The notes beneath the pieces are model-generated. The model was given only the letters and a program-made list of their open reading frames with translations. It did no database searches and was not told the origin of the DNA. From positions 28,237,001 through 28,301,000 of the forward strand of contig NC_135786.1 in NCBI RefSeq assembly GCF_051106095.1: DNA of 64,000 nt. Reading direction: 5' to 3'. Position 1 is the stretch's first letter; each line of letters starts with the position of its first letter. Shown here piece by piece: positions 33,326 through 45,044 of the stretch. Source of the stretch: Pogona vitticeps. Taxonomy: Eukaryota > Chordata > Lepidosauria > Squamata > Agamidae. The position numbers and the translations under genes were made by a program.

Positions 33326-35694
33326 ATAAGGACTAGAGATGGACATGAATTAAAAAAACTAATTTGTCCCAAATTGCTAATTTGTTGATTCGAATCAATG
33401 CTCCGATGAATATGAACCAATGAAGTTTTAGTGATTTTTGATTTGTCAATTTGTTGGGCTACTAAGTGATTCTCCAGGCATCTAAAGACACAAACTTTTT
33501 AGAGAAGCCTTCCATGACTCTCCTCTACCGTCCTTCCAAGACTGGGGAAGGTTGGGTTTCAGATGTCCAAGTTATACACCCAGAAAGGGTGCCACCCAGG
33601 AAAGTTCCCTCCAGGAATGTAGAGATACCAAAAATCACAGAGAAGCTTCCTTTGACTATCCTCCGCAATATCTCCCAGTTTGGTGAAGATTGAATTTCCT
33701 CAAGCCTGCTACTAAAGGGAACTTTCCTGGGGTGTCACCCATTTTGCTGGTGTATAACTTGAATGTCCCAAACCCAACCCTCACTAAACTTGGATGGCTT
33801 GTAGAGTAGAGTTGGGGGAAGCTTCTCTATGATTTTTGTGTCTCTAGGTTCCTGGGAGGTGGACTTTCCTGTGAGGGCCCTCTTTGTGAGTCTGTATCTC
33901 AGATGTCCGAAACCCCAGCTCTACCAATCTTGCAGGGCTTGTAGAGGAGTGTCAGGGGAAGCTTCTCTGCAATTTTGGTGTCTCTATGTTTTTTTTGGGG
34001 GGGTTATAGGGTTTTGAAGGCAAAAATGAATTGACAAATTAATTTGTCAGTTCATGAGGGGAAAAATCATTTATTTATTTATTTATTTATTTTTCTTTTA
34101 TTAGACTTCTACCCCGCCCATCTAGACCAAAGGTCTACTCTGAGTGGCATTACAATTTTTAAAAACAGTAAACCCAATAAACATATGCCATAAATCCAAG
34201 ATGGCAAAAATGACATAGTTTAAGATATGGCAGGAGAGAAAGCCTGCCTAAATAGCCAGGTCTTAAATTTACTCCTGAAAACACCCAAAGAGGAACCCAG
34301 GTGGATCTCCACAGGCAAGTTGTTCCAGAGGCAAGGGGTCACTGCCAAAAAAGCAATTTTCTTGTTCTTTCCTTTCAGACCTCCCTTTGCATTAGGCCCA
34401 TCAGCCACTCAGCCTGGCTAGAACGAGTGACTCTGGCAGAATTGGGTGGGAGAAGGCGCTGTGCCAGATATCAAGGTCCTAACCCATTTAGGACTTTATC
34501 TGTCATCATTAAAACTTTGAAATCAACGTGGAAGCAAATGGGCAGCCAATGCAAGGCAGCCAGGGTGGGCAAAATATGGTGATACTTTTCACCCCTGTAA
34601 GAAGTCTGGCCACCATATTCTGCACCATCTGAATTTTCCGCATCAGTCTCAAGGACAGTCCCACACAGCAATCCAATCTTGAGACTATGAGCACATGGAC
34701 CAAAGTCGTGAGTGCCCCCACATCAAGATAGGGATGCAGTTGGGCAATCCACCGAAGGTGGAAGTGTGTGGAACGGACCACTGATGCCACCTGGTTTCTC
34801 ATGGTGAATGTCGGGTCCAGATGTACACCCAGACTGTGAACCTCACTCTTGGTGACAAGAGTCACCCCAAAAAAAAGAGAGGGGGTTTCCCAAGCCACTG
34901 ATGTCTGGGCCACCCACCCTAAGTATCTCCGTCTTGTCCGGATTCAGCCTCAGTCCATTCTCCTGCTTCCATTGCTGAACAGACTCCAGGCAGCAGTCAA
35001 GGGACGAAACAGCATCCATTGTAGTTAGAAAAAAAGGAGATGCAGAGCTGAGTGTCATCAGCATACTGATGACACAAAGCCCCACATCCTCCAATGACCC
35101 TTCCCAGTGGCCTCATAGAGATGTTAAATAGAATTGGGGAGTTAATCGACCTCTGCGGAACCCCACAGTTGAGGCTCCATGGGGCCGAGAAGCTCTCTCC
35201 AATCTGCACTCTCGGGGGTGGGTGGGTCCTCCAAGAAGGAACAGAGCCAGGCAAAAGCCAAGTCACCAATTCCTAACTCAGAGAGCTTCCGCAGAAGGAT
35301 ACAGTGGTCAACGGTATCAAAGGCAGCTGAGATATCAATAAGAACCAGCAGAGACATTTTGCTCCTGTCTGCCTCCCTCAATAGGTCATCAAACGTGTCG
35401 TGGTGTGGCCTGAAGCCCGACTGGAACAGATCCAGGGCACTGGTTTCCCTCAGAAGAGCCTGTAACTGGTTGGCCATCACTCTCTCCACTACCTTGCTAA
35501 GGAAAGAAACATTGGTGACAGGCCAATATCATCCGCAGCCAAGCTTGGTTTCTTCCTAATGGGCCTAATGAGTGTCTCCTTGCCCTCCTGTAGAGACCCA
35601 TTAATTATCATTATTTTTGATTTGTCACCCTTGATGAATCATAAGTCAAATCAAGTCACAATTTTTCTGATTTGTGTCCATCTCTAATCAAGAC
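33326..35694. mobile_element. hAT-like foldback element split by an L2
   Basis: Left end TAGAGATGGACATGAATTAA at 33334; right end, reverse complement TAGAGATGGACACAAATCAG, at 35686. Flanking octamers ATAAGGAC and ATCAAGAC agree at 6 of 8, as for a decayed 8-bp TSD. The interior (33480-34010) is itself an inverted repeat: GGTTGGGTTTCAGATGTCCA faces its near-complement around 33750, plus a third related unit at 33885-33990. The ends match the better-preserved element at 55620-56354. No transposase is visible. A 1.5-kb L2 (34066-35605) interrupts it. Confidence 0.7.
34066..35605 (-). mobile_element. L2-clade LINE, 5'-truncated, RT and C-terminus
   Basis: About 1.5 kb on the minus strand. It starts in the RT domain: FQSGFRPHHDTFDDLL and LVLIDISAAFDTVDHCIL (35489 to 35142), CGVPQRSINSPILFN and YADDTQLCISF (35269 to 34997), ENGLRLNPDKTEILRVGG (35094 to 34843), VSRLDCCVGLSLRLMRKIQM (34913 to 34509), and the C-terminal AVTPCLWNNLPVEIHLGSS (34408 to 34220). 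Consecutive pieces lie in different frames, so several frameshifts separate them. The 3' UTR has the CCCGCCCATCTAGACC motif and a (TTTA)n tail (plus strand, 34066-34095). It inserted into the older hAT-like element around it. Confidence 0.9.
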
Positions 35695-36187
35695 TTCTCC
35701 TGCTAACTTCAACTACTGAAGCACCAAAGATTTTAAGTGAGGTTACTAGGTTACATCTCTCTTTGTAGCTACAACTGGTGGCACTTTGCTTAGTGAAGTA
35801 AGAGACTTGTGTTGTTATAGTATATTGGCCTTGGTTTCCTAAATTTCTTCTAGTTATTATTGCTAATATTACTAGTTATAATATTATTTTTAATATTACT
35901 ACAGTACTAGTATTACTATGTGTGTGTGATTGAATGCCTGCACTACTGTGTGGTTTTTGAGGGGGAAGGTCAGGACTTCAGTTTAAGACATTAGAGACTA
36001 TATTTTTGTCCATTCTCTTCTTCCCTCTTTCCAGAGTGGCTGGGTGTGCAGGGAGCTGAGACTGTGACAGCCAGACTATTGCCACGATTGGGACACAGGA
36101 GATGACATCGGCCACACGTGCTGTACAGTAAGTGGTCCAGCAGGTTCTGGCGGTGGTTGGTAATTGGGCTGGCCATCTCTGCCGGCA
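35695..36187. other. Single-copy DNA
   Basis: A+T-rich, with no family recognised. Confidence 0.5.
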
Positions 36188-36217
36188 GGCTTTGTATTCA
36201 TATACGAATACAAAGCC
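36188..36217. repeat. Perfect 12-bp hairpin
   Basis: GGCTTTGTATTC (36188-36199) and GAATACAAAGCC (36206-36217) with a 6-base spacer, placed where the tRNA-like head of the following SINE should be. Confidence 0.9.
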
Positions 36218-36219
36218 CC

Positions 36220-36415
36220 CATGTCTAGCTGGAAGTTTGATTTCCCACTCTGCCCCCAGGGAGAAGAGCCAGCCTGTGTGGCCTTGAGCAAGCTGTACAG
36301 TCCCAGGATGCTCCCAGAAGAAGGGAATGGTAACAACTTCTGAGTACTCTCTGCTGGAAAGGGCTGCCAAAAGTCACTATTAACTTGATGGTACATTACT
36401 GTTGTTATTATACAG
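36220..36415 (+). mobile_element. tRNA-derived SINE, head lost
   Basis: GGAAGTTTGATTTCCCAC (B-box region), GAGCCAGCCTGTGTGGCCTT, GAAGAAGGGAATGG and the 3' ACTTGATGGTACATTACTG match the family at 13601. The A-box part is replaced by the hairpin at 36188-36217. Confidence 0.72.
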
Positions 36416-36845
36416 AACAGATTGAGCACCTTTATTATGTTCAAATTTTTTAAATGCCTTTGTAGTTCTCAAAGCAACACATTCTAAAATATCTATATGA
36501 AAATGGGCATTCTGTAAATGACGGGAACGGTGTTTCTTTGCTAGCAACTTGTAATGACACTCAGTTTTAGTCTAATAGTCCAATTCCATACATGTTTACT
36601 CAGAAGTAAAGTCCAATGGCTTTAATAGGGGTTCTCCCACTTGCATTATCATGGCGGGACATAGAGTGATGGAACTGTCTAGTGAAGAAGAGAGAGAAAA
36701 TATTTTGTGACTTACAAGCAAACTGAGAGTCTGTTCTTAAAAAATTGGTCTTTAAATTTTAGATGCATTTGGCGAAAGAAAAAGAGAAAAATAAAAGAGG
36801 AAGAGAAAATGGACAATACACAATTATGTGTTAGACATGTGAACT
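36416..36845. other. Single-copy DNA with an ancient relic
   Basis: Includes CCATACATGTTTACTCAGAA and GTAAAGTCCAATGG at 36587-36640, a minus-strand scrap of the same relic type as 9770-9835. Nothing else recognised. Confidence 0.45.
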
Positions 36846-36965
36846 ATTCATTCATTCATTCATTCATTCATTCATTCATTCATTCATTCATTCATTTATT
36901 TATTTATTTCCATTTCTGTACCACCCCATTAGGATTCCTAGTCTCTGGGTGGTTCATGTTGTTAT
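36846..36965 (-). mobile_element. (ATTC)n grown on an L2 3' tail
   Basis: An ATTC array (36846-36893) passes into TTTATTTATTTATTT and then CCATTTCTGTACCACCCCAT, CTCTGGGTGG, the minus-strand form of an L2 3' end. The array likely expanded from the LINE tail. Confidence 0.65.
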
Positions 36966-37795
36966 CTTGGTTTTTTGTTTGTCCGTTTGTTTCTCAGTCA
37001 CCCTGTTTTCCTTGTACAGTACAACCATAATAATTCAACACTGAAGTTTTTAATAAGTGTATATGGTGTCCTACAAGTATTCCGAAGTGCTATGGTGGCA
37101 CAATATAAAGTTAAGCATGCAGCCCACCCCATACACCAATGAATGAATGAACGAAAACCCCAAATATCCTATTTAATTCATTTGTCAGTCATGGTTTTTT
37201 ACTTCTACTTTATAATAACATGAGTTAGCCTTTCTCATATAAATGGAAGTGACATGCTATGGGTTAAACTGAATTTGAGCTATGTAAGAAACTGAGGTTT
37301 CATTTCCTCTTCTGCTCTCCATAACGTTTACAAATGACTGTTCATTGCAGGAAATGTCCAGCCGTATGCACTGAAGAAAAGCAGCCATTAATGCTGTTGA
37401 CAGGCTCAAGAAACACCTTGAAATACTTGTGATTATGGTAAGCCTATCATTTCTCATTGCTTTTCAGGCTCTCACAGTCCGAATGACCTCGCTGTCTATT
37501 GCCCTCAAATGAAACTTCCACAATGCTTTTCATGGGAAAACAGCCACACTCACTGGTCTCACTGATCTTCAGCATTGTCTCCACCTTCATATTTTTCTAA
37601 AACCGAGTCCTGCTTTAATTAGGCATGGTAGATTAATTTGTTCCTTCTCATGTTAATGAGGGCATATCAAATGGACGGTGCCTAAACCCCTATTTGAGCC
37701 AGAAAACCATTAAACAGTTTTTTGAATTTAGTGGCAAAGAGAACAATCCTGACTAGTTAGGATAGCTGAGGGCCAGCTAAACTGTTCTGAATTGA
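36966..37795. other. Repeat-poor DNA, possible conserved noncoding
   Basis: No repeat recognised in about 830 bases. Part of it (37250-37620) is compositionally even and has a splice-like frame, discussed under the rejected items. Confidence 0.4.
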
Positions 37796-37862
37796 GATCT
37801 GTCCCAGTTTTGGGATGTTGGAAACTGGAGTCCTCTGGGAGTTTTATTTCCAAAAAAGTAAC
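37796..37862. mobile_element. Foldback MITE relic, one arm
   Basis: GGAGTCCTCTGGGAGTTTTA and TTTCCAAAAAAGTAACTTTT resemble one arm and the end of the ACTACAACTCCCAG relics. The partner arm is faint. Confidence 0.4.
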
Positions 37863-37904
37863 TTTTAATATTTCTGGAAATCAATGGGGCATTAGTCATT
37901 AAGT

Positions 37905-38182
37905 TAACTTAAATCTTGGTTGTTCTGGTTTTTTCGGGCTCTTTGGCCGTGTTCTGAAGGTTGTTTTTCCTGGCATTTCGCCAGTCTCTGTAGCCGGCAT
38001 CTTCAGAGGACAGAAACCTCTGCTCAGAGCACAGGTTGCTGTCCTCTGAAGATGCCGGCCACAGAGACTGGAGAAACGTCAGGGAGAACAACCTTCAGAA
38101 CACGGCCAAAGAGCCCGAAAAACCCAGAACAACCATTAGATCCCGGCCGTGAAAGCCTTCGCGAATATATAACTTAAATCTT
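37905..38182 (+). mobile_element. Penelope-like 3' ends in inverted array, 13-bp TSD
   Basis: A 252-bp insertion (37918-38169) lies between perfect direct repeats TAACTTAAATCTT (37905-37917 and 38170-38182). It consists of a minus-strand copy of the Penelope-like 3' terminus (37918-38013), a 25-base spacer, a plus-strand copy (38039-38134), and a short tail beginning TTAGATCCCGGCCGTGAAAG. The arms are 96 bases each and close to identical, so this is a strong palindrome. The intact 13-base TSD suggests a recent insertion that arrived already inverted. The related longer copy is at 18060-18545. Confidence 0.85.
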
Positions 38183-40503
38183 ATCTATGTCAATAAGAAT
38201 GAAGTGCACATAAATTAATCTGGGCCCATCCCCTACTGTTTAGGACAAACTTTGCAGAAATATGAATCCTTATCGACAACAGAACTAACGTTATGGATAA
38301 AACTGTAAAATTACAATTTCTAAAGGGTTAATTACATAATGAATTATTCCCTTCTTTTAAAGACACTTTTTGCATTCTTGGTGGCAAGCTGCCATTGCAA
38401 ACTTGATTCACTTCAGACTCATGAAATGCCCAATACATTCAACCCATCGTTCTGAAATTTTGCAAGTGTTTAGCCAGGGCAACTTCTATTATACATGTCA
38501 ACAGTTGTTCACAAGAACTTAGCAGGATAGGTGCTTCCTAGGTGCATCCTTCTTTGGAAGCCCTCCAGACCATAGACACTGGTTTTGCACAAAGTTCCCT
38601 GAACCTTTTTCTCTAAAACATGGTGGAGGGAAAAACTAATTTACTTGCAAATTAGCCATAAAATAAAGAAGCTTTAATTTAAAAAAAATGAGTTGGGGAA
38701 GATTGTTGGTGCATGCTTAGAAATAGACAACATGAAACACTAGTCAGAATCCTCTTAATTAGCCCTACTGGTCTAAGTCCCATAATGTAAATATCAGTCA
38801 TGAATTGCTGCCAGTCAAGCAGCAAGCTTACTTTTAAAAATTCTTAGATGGTGTCAGTAATAGGATTCTGACCCTTATTTCCGTAACTCTCACAACTGAA
38901 AGGGTTAAATCCTAGAAGCTCCTTCCATCTGACTCTCCTTTTTCAAATCCATTCCCCACCTCCTTGGCTGAAAGATAAAGCCTCCCTTGAAAGAAGATGA
39001 GACCACTGCTTCCTTTCTCTGCCCCAGTCTAGTGTGTGGTAGAGACTTCAGAGGTGGCGCACTATTTGGGCATATGTCCCAAGGCAGCGTTTCCCCACCA
39101 CCACCACTTTCCTTCCCCTTTCTCCTTCCTTGTTTTCCCAGCTGTTGCTCCTGCTGCTTCGTGCTCATGACTTTTGGTCACAGAATGAGGACAAACATCA
39201 ACTAAGAGAAGGTGGGAGAAGAAGGAGGTGACAAAAGGTTCCAAAAGGCTCCATTTTGTCTTGGTCCCAGTGCCAGCTGTTCCTGGACCTATCTATGATA
39301 CAGTGCACACAAAGTTATACAAGCCTTGCTATTACAGAAACCCAACTGTTCCACTAAAATGTATTTGTGTTGTCAATGCCACCGTCCTGTATGTGCTCTG
39401 CTTGATTAAGCATGAATACACCAGTAGAAAAAAAAATTTCCTCACACATTCTCACTGACTAAGATTCTCACTGGAAACTGGGCTTCAAGGAAAATGCAAT
39501 TGACATCCATCGTTTCAGTTGCCACTCCACTAAAAATTGCCAACTGGAGGAAGAAATTGCAAAGATTGCAGGGGATAGCACACACATGGGGCTTTAGTTG
39601 TGGCCTAAATCCAGATGTGGTTTGGCAATTTCTTGGCTGCAGAATTGGCGTATGGTTAAAAAACAACAGTAGAATATGTAGCCTCAGTGTATTGCCTCTG
39701 ATAATGCTGCTGTTCACTTTAAATGAACATTTGCAAAAAACAAATACCTTGTAAAAGTGTGTGATTTAAACTTGTGGTTTCCACACAAGTTTATACAATC
39801 ATAGTTTAAACTATGGCATGTTGTGCGTAAATCATTATTATGCCAACATAGTGGGAGGTTGACTTGCCAAACAGTGTTAGGGTTGGCTGAGGCAATATTA
39901 CCCAGTGATATTGAGGCCAGTGTTTAGATTTTGTTCAAATGAGCTCTTTCCAAAACTTAAGGATGCACCCCAAATTACAATTGAAACAATATATGCATTA
40001 CCATTGGAAAACAAAATGCATTGGAAACTGGGTATGGACAAACATGAAACACGAAATTTGCTAGGTTTATCCTGGCCAGCCTAATGGGGGGAGAAAAAGA
40101 TGTAAATACAAATGCAAAGAAAAAAGGATAGGGTTTAAAACAAACATTGGGGAATACCTTTAAAAATGGCAATCAGAAAGCAAATCCACATGTGTAAAAA
40201 ATAAATAAAAGGCAAAAGCTCTGAAAAGAGAAAAGGCAGTAGAGCCAACGGCAAAGAGAGCAGTTTGCAGTGTAGAATAAATATGTTGGAATTCACTCAG
40301 CTCTTCTTCTGTTTCTTATATAGCCACTGAGTGCATGCTAGTCAACTGCGACCCTTGATGCCACAGCAAAAGCCAAATAGTTGCCACTCTTGAATAGCGT
40401 TTGGGAGGTGACCCTTTACTCAGATATACTCTTGTTGAAGAAAATGTAGGAGAAAATGTTAATTGATTAATTGCCTATCCAAGTCTTCTTAGATTAGAAG
40501 CAT
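38183..40503. other. Mostly single-copy DNA
   Basis: No family or exon recognised in 2.3 kb. Short open frames (for example 38905-39168 and 39442-39717, minus) have no domain. Confidence 0.5.
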
Positions 40504-40825
40504 TACTGTATTTGCTGGCATATAAGACTACTTTTTTGCCCTGAAAAACATGCCTCCAAGTGGGGGGGTTGTCTTATACGCCGGATGCATTTCAGTTGGG
40601 ATAGCCATAGCTGCCCATAGTGGCAAGGGCAGGTCGGAGGCACTGCGGTCGCGCTGCAGCCGTACAATGGTGACAATGAATACCACCTTTTATTTGGGTT
40701 TGGAAGGTGTGCGGAAGAGGGGGTAGTATTATATGGTGAGTATATAACAAACTCTATATTTTAAGTGGAAGTGTTGGGAGGTTGTCTTATACGCCCAGTC
40801 GTCTTATACGCCAGCAAATACAGTA
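40504..40825. mobile_element. TA-flanked MITE with 23-bp terminal inverted repeats
   Basis: The element is 40506-40823 (318 bp), flanked by TA at 40504-40505 and 40824-40825. The left terminus begins CTGTATTTGCTGGCATATAA; the reverse complement of the right begins CTGTATTTGCTGGCGTATAA, with 22 of 23 bases matching. A subterminal GTCTTATACGCC motif is repeated near both ends. The interior is GC-rich around 40620-40670 and non-coding. TA target and termini suggest the Tc1/mariner group; the transposase source is not in the window. Confidence 0.85.
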
Positions 40826-40887
40826 ATTTCAGCAAAACAGATGCCTTATTTAGGCCCTTAAAAAGTGTGCAGAGCAAGGATCCCAAC

Positions 40888-40976
40888 TATGGCCTTTCAA
40901 ATGTCCTGAACTGCAACTCCCATAATCCCTTAGCATTGGCTAAGATTATGTTCATGGGGCTTGTAGGCCAAAAGCA
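40888..40976. mobile_element. Foldback MITE relic
   Basis: TGGCCTTTCAAATGTCCTGA..CTGCAACTCCCATAATCCC faces GGGGCTTGTAGGCCAAAAG. It starts about 65 bases after the TA-flanked MITE. Confidence 0.45.
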
Positions 40977-43900
40977 AATGAAAAGTCACAGTGTAAGGTC
41001 TATAAGTAAGAGGGAAGATTGGAGGTGAACACGCTTTTTCTGCCTCTTGCCTGTCTACCTAAGCCTCTTTATATGTGAATGGGAAAGATCCATGAACAAC
41101 AACCAAAACTGATCCAGTCATGTATTGTTTGGCTCTCCGTGGCCAAGAGATGTGTTAGATGCCAAAATATTTCTGCTTTCCTCTTTCATTCTCACAGTTG
41201 CTGAGGGGGGAAAATGATATGTGTGTAATGTTTTCCCTTAACCAACACTTTCCAGATGCAACCCTCAGTGTAGTAAGCTGTTGTTATAGGGAACTCTGGA
41301 GCCACTATCTGGGACACTCAAGTGAAGAAATGGGAACAAAGGTAATGGAAAGAGGGGAACTTCCATGGTCAGCTCTGTGGGTAGAGGATTAATGGTTTGG
41401 TGTACACTTGCCTCTCAGCTGAATTGTAATCTTTTAATTGATGAGAAGAATGCCAGATATTAAGTGAGTGTTATTTGAGGATCAAACGTCTTTTAGGGCA
41501 ACCACATTCTTTTTCAAAAGCCTGGCTTGGTTTTATTTATTCCTTTACCATGATTAAAATTTGAAGACCAGTCCTGGCTTGTTCTTGCTGTTCTACCTTA
41601 AATGCTTGGAAAACAAAACAAAACAAAACATTATTTTGCGGGCTATTTTAAAAGCTCCCACACAGACAGAGATAAGCATGTCTCTCCAAGAGACAACAGG
41701 CCCGCTTAATCAGCATCCACCTCCTCCTCAATTTTAATATGGACAAGACCTAGTTTGGTTGCCAAGGTAGGCGAGGAAAAAGGTCAAGAAACTCCTCGGC
41801 TGCAAGTTAGTTTGTCAAACCCGCTTTACAGCAGCATGACTTTACATGTTAATGTGAGTGTTTGCCACTGTGTCAATAGCCCCTATTGTGAGCATTTGTA
41901 GCACAAGATTTATAGTAAAGCTTGCAACATTTTTTCCCAGGCATAATGAGCATTTATTCACCATTCCAGGTCTATAAGCAAAAGCCCTGACAAGTAATTA
42001 TTGACACATTGTGTGGAATAAAAGTGGTGGGCGAGCTGCTGTTTTCAAATGCCAGCGTGGGTAGTGGGGAGGGTGGGCCCGTGTCAAAAGAGTGACAGCC
42101 TTGGTGCCCAACATTGTCAAAGACAACGCTGAACTGCACTGTTCTGTGTGCCTGGCTGTATTTGTGCTCCCTGTCACTCAAATATAACATGCCAAAACAG
42201 AATGGGTGCTCCTTTTTTCATGCTAATGCATTGTAATGACAGCTTTTGGATCCCCTGGATTGTGTTAGCACTCAGCAAGCCAAGGTGGGACAGGTACTAG
42301 ACCCCATTGTCTCTCTGCTCCATTAGCCAAGTGTTTTACTTGCAGTGTTACTTTCTAGAGGGGTAAGTAGTGCTAGTCTCAGCGAAGGGGCTGATTCACA
42401 CAGCCCCTTTGGCCCATCAGGAAATGGGTCAAAGAAACCCAGTGTTGCCTTTTGGCTCACGGTGAAGCAATCTTTTGGACGATTCATGATATATCAAGTT
42501 GCAAAATTGGCCAGCATGTTCGTAGTATTCATTACAAGCTAAGGTGGGGGCTTCACTTATGAGGAAAACTGCACTCCATAGCATTATTCCAAGCATAAGT
42601 CAAAGAGAACAAGTCCAGAACAACTAAAAAGAGTTTGCCTCTCAATCCTACATGAAGAATTCTTTGTTACCTGGAAGGAAGTTGGTGGGCCACTGTTATC
42701 AGGGTTTTTACAATATCATTTTTAAAAAATTGCATTAGAAGGCTGGGGTTCAATTCTTAGCATTAGTTTTTGTTCTAAACTATGGTGAAATGTAGAGTCC
42801 TACAAATTGAACATGGGAAATAATCCTAAATTTAATTTAGAAATGTTGAAACTGAAACTTGATCTTTTGGTTTTAAGGGGACCAAACCTTCTACAAACCC
42901 AAAAAAAGTGTTAGAAATATAATTCAAATTGACATTTCAGCTTAATGGGATTTCATTTTTTAACATGCAAAAGCGAATTGTGACACGTAAGGCAATCATA
43001 CGATTTAATATATTTGATGTGACATTTCCCATAACAAAGTGTATTTTTCATGTTTAGTGCTTTGTGAGTTGTATTTCTTTTTTTAAAAAAAATATAGTTA
43101 TCACGGGAAGTTGGGTAGGGTAAAATTCTGCATTTTGTTCCAAGGATTTCCAGGGAAAAATATTCCATCCCGAGGAAGCTTGAACTTCATTTATGTTACT
43201 CTAAGTATGAACATTTTACTAGTCTACAAGCTCAGTAGTGTATAAACAATGAATTCTGTTAAAATAAAAACTATTACCTCTGAAAAAATAGAAAGAATTC
43301 ACATCAGGGCCAGAAAGAGAACTTGTTGTGAGCATTAGTTTGAAGAACTCTGCAAGCAAATTCTGCTGCTTAGCTCTATCCACTTCTCTCTGTTACTTAA
43401 AGACAAACTGTTTAAATGTAATTGAATATGGGTAAAGAGGGGTTAAAGTCACCTCAAGGACATTTCTAGTCCCAAGAGGTCCATCATCTAAGGCTGAGAG
43501 TTCAGACAAGGCTTGGAAAAGGTTACAAGTTCAGCTACTGGTCTGAATCCTCTTCAAGCAAACAAAATTTCAAAGATCAGCAAATGAAATCTTGCCAGAA
43601 GTATCTTTTGCATGATTTATGGAGCTCATTCTCTGGCAAAATCAAGACTAATTTTCTGGCAGACAAATGTGTTTTATTATTAGTATTTACCATTTTTAAA
43701 TGTTTGAAGAAAGCAGTCCAGCATAGTAACTCGTGCCCTAAAGCATTTGACCCGTAACAAATCCAGTCTTTCCTCTAAATGGGCAAAAAGGGACGTAGAA
43801 GAGTGAAGAAAAACATGTTTTGTGATTCGGGTGAACAAACTGCAGCAGATAAAGCAAGAACCAAATGTCACCAAAAGGCAAGTTATCCCCCCTCAAAAGC

Positions 43901-44980
43901 TTTCTGGGGGGACAGGATTGGCAGTGTGTGTTCAAAGCTGCTGCCTCTTCTAGAGCCTGCTTCAGATTTTAAAAGGCTGTTTTTTAAAAAAACTAATTCT
44001 TATAAACAGGTCAGTTTAGCCGGAATTCAATGAGTTCAACTAGAGTAGCCCCACTGAATCTGTATAAACTCAGTAAGACAACACTTATGTAAGCTCCACT
44101 GATGGAATGGGTCTTCTCTAACTGAGACCTACAAATGGATTTAGGCCATCCTGTTTCTAAAGACAACATCCAGGATCAACGACAGCATGCATTTGAATTC
44201 ATCTTGGCTTAATGCCACAAAGAGTTTGGAGGCAGCTAGTTCCATTTTCTGATATCTGTAGTATAGCTAAGGCCCTGGTCACATGAGGGAAATGTTCTCT
44301 AGTTATCCCCCAGTTAGTTTGTTGGGTTTTTTTTTCCTGGTCACACAACGCACAGTCAAGATCAAGACATTTTCCCAGCCAGCAGTATAACTACAGAACA
44401 TTTCCCCATTGCCAGGAGTATTATGCTATTTTGTACCTTTGTTGTGCCGGTGCATTCCTTACCAGGATTGCCTGAGTGCATGACCTGCCCCGCTTCTTAT
44501 CAGAGGTAAAGCCAGGAAGGTGGCCTCCATTACTGTAGTGCTTATATTATTATTTTTAATTTTATGCCCAATACATCGGTATGTTGGTAAAAATATGCCA
44601 CCAAGGGGCTGCCACCATTACGTTCCTGGTAAGTAATATATATCTTTTATTTCGATGAGAAGATACATTGAATCTGCTGTGCAGATATATCCCATGTCCA
44701 TTGTGTGCAAAATATTTCTCAGGAGCAGCCAGTGGACACTTTCCTAAACAGAAGCCTCTTCTAGAGCAATACTCCCTCTAATTTTCAGCCCCACTGGGTG
44801 GGGATCCACGTGGGATTCCATTGTGACCAATGAAAGAGGCTGGAAATGATTGCTGTGGGTAGATGGGAGATAATAAAAGCTGTACAGAGAGGGCATAGTC
44901 ACATGCACTTACACAGTCACACACCTTAGAAGGAACCTTATTCTATAACCTTATATATATAAATTGAGATGTTCAGTACG
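40977..44980. other. Long repeat-poor stretch
   Basis: Four kilobases with almost no recognisable repeats apart from (AAAAC)n at 41617-41640. Bases 41690-42300 contain homeodomain- and TALE-type sites (TAATTATTGACA, ATGCTAATGCATTGTAATGA, TGACAG) and look like possible conserved noncoding DNA. Open frames here have no domain. Confidence 0.45.
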
Positions 44981-44982
44981 TG

Positions 44983-45006
44983 TACACACACACACACACG
45001 CACACG

Positions 45007-45039
<33 letters not shown>
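44983..45039. repeat. (CA)n microsatellite with CG interruptions
   Basis: CA run with several ACGC interruptions, next to the 3' limit of the RTE relic at 45045. Confidence 0.95.
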
Positions 45040-45041
<2 letters not shown>

Positions 45042-45044
45042 CAG

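Noticed and set aside
35179-35559. 126-residue plus-strand open frame
   Set aside because: Antisense shadow of the L2 reverse transcriptase.
37250-37445. Possible exon 37352-37436 between TTCATTGCAG and GTAAGCC
   Set aside because: The splice-like sites are good to look at, but all three frames hit a stop before the donor, so it is not an internal coding exon. A noncoding exon cannot be excluded without RNA data.
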